From Formosa undariae (GTDB taxonomy: Bacteria > Bacteroidota > Bacteroidia > Flavobacteriales > Flavobacteriaceae), in assembly GCF_042427615.1 (NCBI RefSeq), contig NZ_JBHMEZ010000011.1, positions 124,001-188,000 of the forward strand: a stretch of DNA of 64,000 nucleotides, written 5' to 3'. The translations under genes and the position numbers were made by a program. The number at the start of each line of letters is the position of its first letter. Position 1 is the stretch's first letter. The notes below the pieces were generated by a model that had not been told where the DNA came from, ran no database searches, and was given only the letters and a program-made list of their open reading frames with translations. This document shows, one piece after another, positions 8,448 to 17,293 of the stretch.

Positions 8448-11207
8448 ATGGATAAATATTCCTTTTTAAACGCAGCACATACAGCATACTTTGCTGAATT
8501 ATACGATCAATATTTACAAAACCCAGACTCTGTAGAGCCAAGTTGGAGAGCTTTTTTTCAAGGTTATGATTTTGGTAGCGAAAACGATATCGTGGACGCA
8601 GAGGTTCAGGAGAATTTTTCCTGCGACCATGTATCAGAAAACTTAACTAAAGAGTTCCAAGTTGTTCAACTGATAGCCGGTTATCGTACTCGAGGGCATT
8701 TGTTTACAAAAACAAATCCTGTTCGCGATCGTAGAACCTATTCGCCAACTTTGGCTTTAGAAAATTTCGGATTGTCTAATAGTGATTTAAACACTGTTTT
8801 TTCAGCTGGAGAAATCCTAGGTATTGGATCTCAAACGCTAAAAGAAATTGTTAATCATTTAGAAAAAATATACTGTGATTCTATAGGTATAGAATATATG
8901 TATGTTAGAAATCCAGACCGAAAGGCTTGGATTCAAGGTAAACTAAATATTAACGACAATCAGCCTAACTTCGATGCTAATCAAAAGAAGCATATTCTTA
9001 AAAAGCTAAACGAAGCGGTTTCTTTCGAGAGCTTCTTGCATACTAAATATGTAGGTCAGAAACGATTTTCACTAGAAGGTGGAGAGTCTTTAATTCCTGC
9101 ACTTGATGCTGTTATTGAAAAAGCAGCAGATTATGGTGTGAAAGAATTTGTAATGGGTATGGCTCACCGTGGTCGATTAAGTACACTTACAAATATCTTC
9201 GGAAAATCGGCTAAAGATATCTTTAGCGAATTTGATGGAAAAGATTACGCCGAAGAAATTTTTGATGGTGATGTAAAATACCACTTAGGTTGGACGAGTA
9301 ATCGTGAGACCAATAGCGGAAAAAAAATAAATCTAAATATTGCTCCAAATCCATCTCACTTAGAAACGGTTGGTGCAGTAGTAGAAGGTATTGTTCGTGC
9401 TAAACAAGACGATAAATATGCAGAAGATCCATCTCAGGTGTTACCAATTGTGGTTCATGGGGATGCGGCTATTGCTGGTCAAGGTTTAGTATACGAAATT
9501 GTGCAAATGGCGCAATTAGATGGTTACAAAACCAACGGAACTCTTCATATCGTTGTAAATAATCAAATTGGATTTACAACCAATTATTTAGATGCACGTT
9601 CTAGTACATACTGTACAGATGTTGCGAAAGTAACATTATCTCCAGTATTGCACGTAAATGCAGACGATGTAGAAGCTGTTGTTCATGCCACGTTATTCGC
9701 ATTAGATTTTAGAATGCATTTTAAACGTGATGTATTTATTGATTTATTAGGATACAGAAAATACGGGCATAACGAAGGTGACGAACCTCGTTTTACTCAA
9801 CCTAAATTATATAAAGCCATTGCTAAGCATAAAAATCCAAGAGATATTTATGCTGAAAAATTAATTAGCGAAGGTGTAATCGATAAAGGTTATGTTAAGG
9901 ATCTTGAAGAAACTTACAAGGCATCTTTAGAAGAAAAGTTAGTAGATTCTCGTAAAGAGGAAAAAACAGTAATCACACCATTCATGCAAGATGAGTGGCA
10001 AGATTTTGTTCGCGTTACCGAGCAAGATATGATGAAGCCTATCGATACTACTTTTTCTAAAGAAAAATTAGCTCAGATAACAGATGTTATTTCTGCATTA
10101 CCTGAAGATAAAAAATTCATTCGTAAAATTGAACGTCTAGTGAAAACTAGAAAAACAATGTTCGAAGAGGATCGTTTAGATTGGGCTATGGCAGAGCATT
10201 TAGCTTACGGGACACTTTTAGAAGAAGGTTTCGATGTTAGAATGTCTGGACAAGATGTAGAGCGTGGTACATTCTCTCACCGTCATGCTGTAATAAAAGT
10301 GGAAGATAGCGAAGAAGAAGTTGTCTTATTAAATAATTTAAGTGATACGCAAGGTCGATTCTTTATTTATAACTCTTTATTATCTGAATATGGCGTTGTA
10401 GGTTTCGATTATGGTTATGCTATGGCGAGCCCAAAAACATTAACGATTTGGGAAGCACAATTTGGAGACTTTGGTAACGGAGCTCAAATTATGTTAGACC
10501 AATACATTTCTGCGGCCGAAGATAAATGGAAACTTCAAAACGGATTGGTAATGTTATTACCACACGGTTACGAAGGGCAAGGTGCAGAGCACTCTTCAGG
10601 ACGTATGGAACGTTATTTACAATTATGTGCTAAAGACAATATGTTTGTTGCAGATTGTACAACACCTGCAAATATTTATCATTTGTTACGTAAGCAAATG
10701 AAATCTAACTTTAGAAAACCATTAATTGTTTTTACACCTAAGAGTTTATTACGTCATCCAAAAGTAGTATCTACTGTAGATGAATTTGCAAATGGAAGTT
10801 TCCAAATGTTAATAGACGATGCAGTTGCAAAAGTAGATACAGTAAAATCTCTTGTTTTTGTAACAGGTAAATTCTACTACGATTTATTAGAAGTAAAAGA
10901 AGCAGAAGGTAGAGACGATGTTGCCTTAGTTAGAATAGAACAATTATTCCCATTACCAGCGACAGCGATTAGAGACGCAATTGCTAAATATAGTAATGCA
11001 GAAGAAGTTGTTTGGGCTCAGGAAGAACCTAGAAATATGGGGGCTTATGCACACATGTTAATGCATTTAGATGAAGCGAGATCATTTAGATTTGCATCTA
11101 GACGTCCTTATGGTGCTCCTGCTGCGGGTAGTTCAACACGATCAAAACGCCGTCATAAAGAAGTAATCGATTATGTTTTCGATAAAACAAAAAACAACCA
11201 ACGATAA
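8448..11207 (+). CDS. sucA: 2-oxoglutarate dehydrogenase E1 component
   Basis: This is the thiamine-diphosphate-dependent decarboxylase of the 2-oxoglutarate dehydrogenase complex in the TCA cycle. The start at 8448 (MDKYSFLNAAHTAYFAEL) gives 919 residues, normal for the family. The frame is open 99 codons further upstream, but that stretch lies antisense to the barrel gene and across its own promoter. The N-terminal E2-binding helix is followed by the TPP region (GMAHRGRLSTLTNIFGK, then HGDAAIAGQGLVYE and the QIGFTT motif) and the transketolase-like pyrimidine domain (FGDFGNGAQ, LLPHGYEGQGAEHSS). odhB follows 33 nt downstream. Confidence 0.96.
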   Translation: MDKYSFLNAAHTAYFAELYDQYLQNPDSVEPSWRAFFQGYDFGSENDIVDAEVQENFSCDHVSENLTKEFQVVQLIAGYRTRGHLFTKTNPVRDRRTYSPTLALENFGLSNSDLNTVFSAGEILGIGSQTLKEIVNHLEKIYCDSIGIEYMYVRNPDRKAWIQGKLNINDNQPNFDANQKKHILKKLNEAVSFESFLHTKYVGQKRFSLEGGESLIPALDAVIEKAADYGVKEFVMGMAHRGRLSTLTNIFGKSAKDIFSEFDGKDYAEEIFDGDVKYHLGWTSNRETNSGKKINLNIAPNPSHLETVGAVVEGIVRAKQDDKYAEDPSQVLPIVVHGDAAIAGQGLVYEIVQMAQLDGYKTNGTLHIVVNNQIGFTTNYLDARSSTYCTDVAKVTLSPVLHVNADDVEAVVHATLFALDFRMHFKRDVFIDLLGYRKYGHNEGDEPRFTQPKLYKAIAKHKNPRDIYAEKLISEGVIDKGYVKDLEETYKASLEEKLVDSRKEEKTVITPFMQDEWQDFVRVTEQDMMKPIDTTFSKEKLAQITDVISALPEDKKFIRKIERLVKTRKTMFEEDRLDWAMAEHLAYGTLLEEGFDVRMSGQDVERGTFSHRHAVIKVEDSEEEVVLLNNLSDTQGRFFIYNSLLSEYGVVGFDYGYAMASPKTLTIWEAQFGDFGNGAQIMLDQYISAAEDKWKLQNGLVMLLPHGYEGQGAEHSSGRMERYLQLCAKDNMFVADCTTPANIYHLLRKQMKSNFRKPLIVFTPKSLLRHPKVVSTVDEFANGSFQMLIDDAVAKVDTVKSLVFVTGKFYYDLLEVKEAEGRDDVALVRIEQLFPLPATAIRDAIAKYSNAEEVVWAQEEPRNMGAYAHMLMHLDEARSFRFASRRPYGAPAAGSSTRSKRRHKEVIDYVFDKTKNNQR

Positions 11208-11240
11208 TTTAAAAATAAGATTAAACTAAAATATTGAACG

Positions 11241-12458
11241 ATGATTTTAGAAATGAAAGTACCTTCTCCTGGAGAATCTATCACAGAAGTTGAAATAGCA
11301 ACATGGTTAGTACAAGATGGTGATTATGTAGAGAAAGATCAAGCAATTGCTGAGGTTGATAGTGATAAAGCGACACTAGAACTTCCTGCTGAAGAAAGCG
11401 GAATTATAACGCTTAAAGCAGAAGAAGGAGATGCTGTTGCCGTTGGTGAAGTTGTATGTTTAATAGATACAAGTGCAGCAAAACCAGAAGGTGATGCTCC
11501 TGCAAAAGAAGCTAAAAAAGAGGAAGCTCCTGCGCCAAAAGCAGAAGCACCTAAAGCAGCTCCCGTAGTAGAAAAAACCTATGCATCTGGTACAGCAAGT
11601 CCTGCCGCTAAAAAGATTTTAGCAGAAAAAGGGATGGATGCTGCTGGTATTGTAGGTACGGGTAAGGCAGGTCGCGTAACTAAAGACGATGCTGTTCAGG
11701 CAAAGCCTTCTATGGGAACTCCTACAGGAGGAAGTAGAGGAGAATCTCGTTCTAAATTATCTATGTTACGTCGTAAAGTTGCAGAACGTTTAGTTGCTGT
11801 TAAAAACGAAACGGCTATGCTAACGACGTTTAACGAAGTTGATATGTCTCCAATCTTTACTTTAAGAAACGAGTATAAAGAAGCGTTTAAAGCGAAACAT
11901 GGTGTTGGATTAGGATTTATGAGTTTCTTTACTTTAGCCGTGGTTAGAGCTTTAGAAATGTATCCTGCAGTGAACTCTATGATGGATGGAAAAGAAATGT
12001 TGTCTTACGATTTCTGTGATATTAGTATCGCGGTTTCTGGTCCTAAAGGATTAATGGTTCCTGTAATTAGAAATGCAGAAAACTTAAGTTTTAGAGGTGT
12101 TGAAGCGGAAGTAAAACGTTTAGCATTACGTGCTAGAGATGGTCAGATCACAGTAGACGAAATGACTGGAGGAACATTCACAATCACAAATGGTGGTGTT
12201 TTTGGTAGTATGTTATCTACACCAATTATTAACCCGCCTCAAAGTGGTATTTTAGGAATGCATAATATTGTAGAGCGTCCAGTTGCTGTAGATGGTCAGG
12301 TTGTAATTAGACCTATTATGTATGTCGCATTATCTTACGATCACAGAATTATTGATGGTAAAGAAAGTGTTGGATTCTTAGTTGCTGTAAAAGAAGCTTT
12401 AGAAAATCCACAAGAATTTTTAATGAACAATGATGTTAAGAGATCTTTAGAACTATAA
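11241..12458 (+). CDS. odhB: 2-oxoglutarate dehydrogenase E2, dihydrolipoyllysine-residue succinyltransferase
   Basis: This is the core acyltransferase of the 2-oxoglutarate dehydrogenase complex. One lipoyl domain (residues 1-77) carries the lipoylated lysine in EVDSDKATLELP (Lys43). An Ala/Pro/Lys-rich linker follows, then the E1/E3-binding domain (ASPAAKKILAEKGMDAAGI, about 115-150) and the catalytic domain ending in SYDHRIIDG, with the active His and Asp. Its 405 residues are typical. A terminator lies just after it, so sucA-odhB forms a two-gene unit; E3 is encoded elsewhere. Confidence 0.96.
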   Translation: MILEMKVPSPGESITEVEIATWLVQDGDYVEKDQAIAEVDSDKATLELPAEESGIITLKAEEGDAVAVGEVVCLIDTSAAKPEGDAPAKEAKKEEAPAPKAEAPKAAPVVEKTYASGTASPAAKKILAEKGMDAAGIVGTGKAGRVTKDDAVQAKPSMGTPTGGSRGESRSKLSMLRRKVAERLVAVKNETAMLTTFNEVDMSPIFTLRNEYKEAFKAKHGVGLGFMSFFTLAVVRALEMYPAVNSMMDGKEMLSYDFCDISIAVSGPKGLMVPVIRNAENLSFRGVEAEVKRLALRARDGQITVDEMTGGTFTITNGGVFGSMLSTPIINPPQSGILGMHNIVERPVAVDGQVVIRPIMYVALSYDHRIIDGKESVGFLVAVKEALENPQEFLMNNDVKRSLEL

Positions 12459-12484
12459 AGAATAATCTTAATTTTCAATTATAT

Positions 12485-12519
12485 AAAAAAGGGCAATCTA
12501 ATAGGTTGTCCTTTTTTTT
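12485..12519 (+). terminator. Intrinsic terminator of sucA-odhB
   Basis: An A-rich arm with GGGCAA (12491-12496) pairs with TTGTCC (12506-12511), with one G-T pair, followed by a run of eight T. The A/T flanks extend the stem, so it may work both ways and also end the small minus-strand gene next to it. Confidence 0.75.
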
Positions 12520-12522
12520 ATA

Positions 12523-12627
12523 TTAATGTATAAAAAATACAACAATATTTAGAGCAACAATAGTTAGAGTTAATACCGATAACCCTATTATAATTGGAAG
12601 GTGTTGAGCATTTGTTTTTTTTTCCAT
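12523..12627 (-). CDS. Small single-span membrane protein, 34 aa
   Basis: A 34-codon frame runs from an ATG at 12627 to a TAA at 12523. A short polar N-terminus (MEKKTNAQHLP) is followed by one hydrophobic helix (IIIGLSVLTLTIVALNIVVFF). It lies just before the convergent odhB terminator. The function is unknown. Such a short frame can occur by chance in AT-rich DNA, but the clean polar-then-hydrophobic layout favours a real membrane peptide. Confidence 0.4.
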   Translation of the reverse strand: MEKKTNAQHLPIIIGLSVLTLTIVALNIVVFFIH

Positions 12628-12737
12628 GTTATTTGAATTTACGAGTTGAAATAAATTAAAACAAAATATGGGATGGATACATTTAGTAAGTAACACATTG
12701 AAACTTGATTTTTTAATGTGTTCATCTTAAAATCAAA

Positions 12738-12764
12738 AACTCTGCACCATTACAATGCAGAGTT
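12738..12764 (-). terminator. Terminator of the response-regulator operon
   Basis: A perfect 9-bp stem, AACTCTGCA (12738-12746) and TGCAGAGTT (12756-12764), has a 9-nt loop. On the minus strand it is followed by TTTTGATTTT. It lies about 90 nt after the response-regulator stop. Confidence 0.7.
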
Positions 12765-12854
12765 CTCTAAAATAATTCTCCCTAAGAACTAATTAATAGC
12801 CTTGTAAAGGTATGTGAAATGAATGTGTCCTGAAATACGTAATTCTACGTATAT

Positions 12855-13487
12855 TTAGAAAAGGTCTCTATTATTCGTTGCCCAAATAAATAAAGCGTTA
12901 TGTTTTCCTTGAATATTTAACTTGTTTACAATGTTACTTCTGTGCTTGTCTACAGTGCGAGAAGACACATTAAGATTGTCGGCTATTTCTGGACTAGTTT
13001 TGTTTAAGGAAATAAGTTTAATGATTTTTATTTCTGTTTTAGTCAGCTTTTTTAAAATAGTAGGATCTACGTTTTTATTAGACTTTTCTAAATTTGGTAT
13101 AATATCTTGACTAAAATAGGGTGTGTTTTGTATAACGCTTTCAATACAATTTTCAATCTCTTCTACAGCAAACTCTTTTAAGATGTAACCGTAAACATTT
13201 AATTCTTGTGCTTTTTCGTAAACATCTTCACGCTTATCAAAAGTGATTAAAATTATTTTTGTGGGAATATTATTATTTTTACAATCTTCTGCTATTTCTA
13301 AACCGGATCTTTGGGGCATTCTAATATCTAGAATGGCAATCTCAGGTTTTAGTTTTACAATAAGGTTGTAAGCTGCTTGCCCATCGGTAGCGCTACCTAC
13401 AATATTATAGTTTATAGAAGTTAAATAGTTGGTCATGCCCTTAAGCATTAACGGGTGATCATCTGCTATAACGATGGAAGATTTCAT
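12855..13487 (-). CDS. LuxR/NarL-family response regulator (REC-HTH), orphan
   Basis: This is a two-component response regulator that would bind DNA when phosphorylated. The receiver domain (residues 1-120) has the acidic pair IADDHP, the phospho-acceptor Asp in ILDIRMPQRSG and the conserved Lys in YILKEF. The C-terminal LuxR helix-turn-helix (LTKTEIKIIKLISLNKTSPE, about 145-205) is intact. Its 210 residues are typical. No histidine kinase is nearby. It follows the retropepsin-like gene by 19 nt on the same strand, so the two form an operon. Confidence 0.93.
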   Translation of the reverse strand: MKSSIVIADDHPLMLKGMTNYLTSINYNIVGSATDGQAAYNLIVKLKPEIAILDIRMPQRSGLEIAEDCKNNNIPTKIILITFDKREDVYEKAQELNVYGYILKEFAVEEIENCIESVIQNTPYFSQDIIPNLEKSNKNVDPTILKKLTKTEIKIIKLISLNKTSPEIADNLNVSSRTVDKHRSNIVNKLNIQGKHNALFIWATNNRDLF

Positions 13488-13506
13488 AATATAGGGCGTA
13501 TTATAA

Positions 13507-13968
13507 TTAAACCTTTAAAAGTACAATATCTTTTTTAAGATATAAGTATTTTCGGTCGTAGTCTATAATGGCTTTACCTTTTTTAAGTATATCGGCTCCA
13601 ATAATACCATCTACAGGATTTGAATTATGACTTATTAAAGCGGTATTAACATGTGTCATATTAAACAGGATTAAAGTCAGTTTTTCCTTTTTCCACTTTC
13701 CTATTTTTATGCTATTTTTTTTAGAAAGTTGAGTGGTCATATTTGTAGCACCTGCACCAGCTGCTTTAATTTTAGAATCTTTCACCTTTAAATTAAAAGG
13801 TTCAATAGCTTCAAACCCTACACACGAACTTGACGCTCCAGTATCTAAGATAAAAACTCCTTTTTTCCCATTTATAGTCGCTTTTATTTCAAAATGATTG
13901 GTTTTAGTCAGTTTTAGTTTCACTTTAACGTAATCTCTTTCTAATAAAAAATCTTGAAGTGTTTTCAT
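13507..13968 (-). CDS. Retropepsin-like aspartic protease family protein
   Basis: A single-domain aspartyl protease fold of 153 residues. The catalytic motif is VFILDTGASSSCVGF (DTGA, near residue 42), and a downstream glycine-hydrophobic element NPVDGIIGADIL matches the second psi-loop of retropepsins, so it would act as a homodimer. There is no signal peptide, so it is probably cytoplasmic. It sits 19 nt upstream of the response-regulator gene in the same operon, but whether it processes a signalling partner is unknown. Confidence 0.8.
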   Translation of the reverse strand: MKTLQDFLLERDYVKVKLKLTKTNHFEIKATINGKKGVFILDTGASSSCVGFEAIEPFNLKVKDSKIKAAGAGATNMTTQLSKKNSIKIGKWKKEKLTLILFNMTHVNTALISHNSNPVDGIIGADILKKGKAIIDYDRKYLYLKKDIVLLKV

Positions 13969-13985
13969 CTTAAAAATAATTTAGG

Positions 13986-14016
13986 CAAAGATAGTAATGT
14001 AAAACCATTAATTTTG
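13986..14016. promoter_or_regulatory. Divergent -7 elements for the retropepsin gene (-) and tatD (+)
   Basis: The minus strand has TATCTTTG (13986-13993), 17 nt before the retropepsin ATG. The plus strand has TAATTTTG (14009-14016), only 4 nt before the tatD ATG, implying a leaderless or nearly leaderless tatD transcript. The two boxes are 15 nt apart in a 52-nt divergent spacer. Confidence 0.5.
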
Positions 14017-14020
14017 CAGA

Positions 14021-14788
14021 ATGATTATTACAGACACACACACACATTTATATAGTGACGCTTTTGATGAGGATAGACATGAAATGGTAAATCGTGCTAT
14101 TGAAGCTGGTATTACTCGGTTTTTTATTCCAGCAATCGATTCAACTTTTACAGAAAGTATGCTTCAGCTTAATAAGGATTTTCCAGAACATACATTTTTA
14201 ATGTCAGGTTTGCATCCTACACATGTAAAGGAAAATTATGAAGAAGAACTACTTCATGTTGCCGCTTTACTAAGTCAGCATAAATACTATGCAATAGGAG
14301 AGATTGGTATCGATTTATATTGGGATAAATCGACTTTAGGCATACAGCAAGATGCGTTTAGAAGACAAATTCAGCTAGCTAAAGTTCACAAATTACCAAT
14401 AGTGATTCATTGTAGAGAAGCGTTCGATGAGGTTTTCGAAATTTTAGAAGCAGAGCAGGGAGATGATTTATTTGGAATTTTTCATTGTTTCACAGGGAAT
14501 CTAGAACAAGCCAAATTAGCCATTTCGTATAATATGAAATTAGGAATTGGTGGTGTGGTAACGTTTAAAAATGGTAAAATAGATAAGTTTCTTAATGAAA
14601 TCGATCTAGAGCATATCGTTTTAGAGACCGATTCGCCATATTTAGCACCAACACCTTTTCGCGGTAAACGAAACGAAAGTTTTTATGTTTTAAGAGTTTT
14701 AGAAAAACTTTCCGATATCTATCAGATTTCAGAAGAAGAAGTCGCACATATTACAACCCAAAATTCTAAAGCCGTTTTCGGTATTTAA
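14021..14788 (+). CDS. tatD: TatD-family metal-dependent DNase/hydrolase
   Basis: A TIM-barrel metal-dependent hydrolase of the TatD family, members of which act as 3'-5' exonucleases on DNA or RNA or as deacylases. Metal ligands can be read in order: DTHTHLY (HxH near the start), GEIGIDLYW (Glu), VIHCREAFDE (His), FHCFTGN (His) and LETDSPYLAP (Asp). Its 255 residues are typical. The asparaginase gene starts 6 nt after its stop, so the two are co-transcribed. Confidence 0.93.
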   Translation: MIITDTHTHLYSDAFDEDRHEMVNRAIEAGITRFFIPAIDSTFTESMLQLNKDFPEHTFLMSGLHPTHVKENYEEELLHVAALLSQHKYYAIGEIGIDLYWDKSTLGIQQDAFRRQIQLAKVHKLPIVIHCREAFDEVFEILEAEQGDDLFGIFHCFTGNLEQAKLAISYNMKLGIGGVVTFKNGKIDKFLNEIDLEHIVLETDSPYLAPTPFRGKRNESFYVLRVLEKLSDIYQISEEEVAHITTQNSKAVFGI

Positions 14789-14794
14789 AAGAAT

Positions 14795-15826
14795 ATGACG
14801 AAATCTAGACCAAACATTTTACTTATTTACACGGGAGGAACCATTGGTATGGTTAAAGATTTTGAAACAGGGGCTCTAAAGGCTTTCGATTTTAAAAATC
14901 TGTTAGATAGGATTCCTGAATTAAAGCATTTGGATTGTGATATTGAAACTTTTTCGTTTGCAGAACCAATAGATTCTAGCAATATGAATCCGAAGTATTG
15001 GGTTGAAATTGCTGAAATTATAGAATCTAATTACAACCTTTTTGATGGTTTTGTTGTGCTTCATGGTAGTGATACTATGAGCTATACTGCATCTGCTTTA
15101 AGTTTTATGCTAGAACATTTAGCAAAGCCTGTTGTGTTTACAGGTTCCCAATTACCAATAGGGGATTTACGAACAGACGCTAAAGAGAACTTAATTACTT
15201 CCATCCATGTGGCGTCTTTGCAGCATTTTAATGAACCCGTAATTAAGGAGGTAACCTTGTATTTTGAGTATAAATTGTATCGCGCAAATCGAACAACTAA
15301 AATAAACGCAGAGCATTTTGAAGCATTTGCATCCTTAAATTATCCAGATTTAGTGACTTCTGGAGTCCATTTAAAGGTGAATACCGACTATTTATTTAAG
15401 CCAAACACTAAAAAAAGGTTCAAAGTAAACAAGAATTTTGACACTAATATTGCGCTTGTAAAGCTGTATCCTGGAATTTCTGAAGCACTTTTGCGAGCCG
15501 TTTTTAGCACATTTGGGTTAAAAGGTGTCATTTTGGAATCTTACGGAGCGGGAAATTGTACTACCGAAACGTGGTTTTTAAACATTTTAAAAGAGGCTAT
15601 TTTAAATGGTATTCAAATCATAAATGTAACGCAATGTTCGGGAGGAAGTGTGCTTATGGGGCAATATCAGTCGAGCGAATTGTTGTTAAAATTAGGTATA
15701 ATCTCCGGAAAAGACATGACAACGGAGGCTGCAGTATGTAAATTAATGTATTTACTAGGACAGAATGTTTCCTCTAAAGTATTCAAAACCATATATGAAA
15801 CATCTTTACGTGGAGAATTGACTTAA
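14795..15826 (+). CDS. Type I (cytoplasmic) L-asparaginase
   Basis: This enzyme hydrolyses L-asparagine to aspartate and ammonia. The first catalytic Thr motif is LIYTGGTIGM (about residues 10-19) and the second is VVLHGSDTMSYTA (about 87-99), followed by the usual PVVFTGSQLP. There is no signal peptide, which points to the low-affinity cytoplasmic type. Its 343 residues are normal. It is transcribed with tatD, with a 6-nt spacer. Confidence 0.93.
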   Translation: MTKSRPNILLIYTGGTIGMVKDFETGALKAFDFKNLLDRIPELKHLDCDIETFSFAEPIDSSNMNPKYWVEIAEIIESNYNLFDGFVVLHGSDTMSYTASALSFMLEHLAKPVVFTGSQLPIGDLRTDAKENLITSIHVASLQHFNEPVIKEVTLYFEYKLYRANRTTKINAEHFEAFASLNYPDLVTSGVHLKVNTDYLFKPNTKKRFKVNKNFDTNIALVKLYPGISEALLRAVFSTFGLKGVILESYGAGNCTTETWFLNILKEAILNGIQIINVTQCSGGSVLMGQYQSSELLLKLGIISGKDMTTEAAVCKLMYLLGQNVSSKVFKTIYETSLRGELT

Positions 15827-15899
15827 AATTAACTGATAAAACTTTCCGGTCTAAAAGATTTTTTGTTATTTGCCATACGTTAATTAAAATACAAATTAT

Positions 15900-15987
15900 A
15901 GAGAGGTGGCCGAGTGGTCGAAGGCGCACGCCTGGAAAGTGTGTATACGCCAAAAGCGTATCGAGGGTTCGAATCCCTTCCTCTCTG
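15900..15987 (+). tRNA. tRNA-Ser (anticodon GGA)
   Basis: A complete class II tRNA. The acceptor AGAGAGG (15900-15906) pairs with CCTCTCT (15980-15986). The anticodon stem is CACGC/GTGTG around a CTGGAAA loop with GGA at 15934-15936. A long variable arm (TATACGC ... GCGTATC) and a T-arm with GGTTCGAATCC follow. The first acceptor pair is A-T rather than the usual G-C, and the CCA is not encoded (GCA follows). Confidence 0.96.
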
Positions 15988-16075
15988 CAGATAAATCTGA
16001 TAGCATTTTTTGTTTTTTAATTGCAATTTTTTTATATCTTTAACACTTTAACTAATAAAATTAAGATCAGAACAA

Positions 16076-16849
16076 ATGAAAAGATTATTTTCTATCCTAG
16101 CCATTACACTAATGGTGGCATTCGGAACTGTTAATGCAACTACAACTAGCGCTGCTACTGTAGCAACTACCGTAGTTTCTTCAATTCAAGACGATGCAGC
16201 AGCGACTGCAACTGAAGATTTAGGTTTTCATCAAGAATTAAAAAAGCGTTTTATAGAAGGAGGCGCTGGATTCATGGGAATCGTATTATTATGTTTAATT
16301 CTAGGATTAGCGATTGCTATCGAGAGAATTATCTTTTTAAATTTATCTTCAACAAACACTAAAAAATTAACTCAAAAAGTAGAAGATGCATTACAATCAG
16401 GTGGTGTTGAGGCTGCAAAGGAAGTTTGTAGAAATACAAAAGGACCTGTTGCTTCTATTTTCTATCAAGGTTTAGATAGAACCGATGAGGGTATCGAAGC
16501 TGCTGAGAAAGCTGTTGTAGCTTATGGTGGTGTTCAGATGGGTCAATTAGAGAAAAACGTATCTTGGATTTCATTATTTATCGCCTTAGCTCCGATGTTA
16601 GGATTCATGGGAACGGTAATTGGTATGATTGCTGCCTTCGATAAGATTGAAGCTGCTGGAGATATGCAACCATCACTTGTTGCTGGGGGTATTAAAGTAG
16701 CCTTATTAACAACTGTATTTGGTTTAATTGTTGCAATTATTCTTCAAATTTTTTACAATTACATTATCGCTAAAATTGATAGTATCGTTAACGATATGGA
16801 AGATGCTTCGATTACATTAATGGACTTGTTAATTAGATACAAGAAGTAA
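16076..16849 (+). CDS. exbB: MotA/TolQ/ExbB proton channel family protein
   Basis: This is the channel subunit of the ExbB-ExbD complex, which couples the proton gradient to TonB-dependent outer-membrane transport. An N-terminal signal-like hydrophobic stretch (residues 4-20) precedes an Ala/Thr-rich segment. Three membrane helices follow near 65-85, 165-190 and 205-235. The family core is seen as APMLGFMGTVIGMIAAF and ending GLIVAIILQIFYNYI. Its 257 residues are typical for Bacteroidota. It heads a four-gene operon with two exbD genes. Confidence 0.93.
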   Translation: MKRLFSILAITLMVAFGTVNATTTSAATVATTVVSSIQDDAAATATEDLGFHQELKKRFIEGGAGFMGIVLLCLILGLAIAIERIIFLNLSSTNTKKLTQKVEDALQSGGVEAAKEVCRNTKGPVASIFYQGLDRTDEGIEAAEKAVVAYGGVQMGQLEKNVSWISLFIALAPMLGFMGTVIGMIAAFDKIEAAGDMQPSLVAGGIKVALLTTVFGLIVAIILQIFYNYIIAKIDSIVNDMEDASITLMDLLIRYKK

Positions 16850-16870
16850 TAATTTAAAACACATTAAACG

Positions 16871-17287
16871 ATGAGTTTACATAAAATAATAACAATTATT
16901 GTTGGAATACTTTCAGTAATCGGTATCATCTTTGCTTTGATGATTATGTCTGGAAATGATAGTATGATTGACAATTTGCTATATGTTACTTATGCAGTCC
17001 TTGTTTTAATATTAGCTTTAGTTCTAATATTTGTAATTACAGGATTGTTTAAGGGAGACATTAAAAAGACCCTATTCTCTGTAGGTGCATTTGTAGCGAT
17101 TTTATTTATCGCTTACGCAATGTCTTCAGGAACAGATTTAGATTTAACTCCTTTTATTGATAAAGGAATGGATGTTTCAGAATCAACATCTAAGTATGTT
17201 GGAGCTGGACTATATGCTTTTTATATCTTAGGTGTTATCGCGATAGGATCTATGGTATATGCTAATATTAAAAAATTAATAAACTAA
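16871..17287 (+). CDS. Conserved four-helix membrane protein between exbB and exbD
   Basis: The 138-residue protein has about four hydrophobic helices (residues 4-27, 38-60, 68-84 and 108-133) and a short polar loop (SGTDLDLTPFIDKGMDVSES) between the third and fourth. No catalytic motif is seen. It lies 21 nt after exbB and 6 nt before the first exbD, so it is very likely part of the same energy-transducing unit, perhaps as an assembly or accessory subunit. The function is not known to me. Confidence 0.8.
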   Translation: MSLHKIITIIVGILSVIGIIFALMIMSGNDSMIDNLLYVTYAVLVLILALVLIFVITGLFKGDIKKTLFSVGAFVAILFIAYAMSSGTDLDLTPFIDKGMDVSESTSKYVGAGLYAFYILGVIAIGSMVYANIKKLIN

Positions 17288-17293
17288 GTAATT

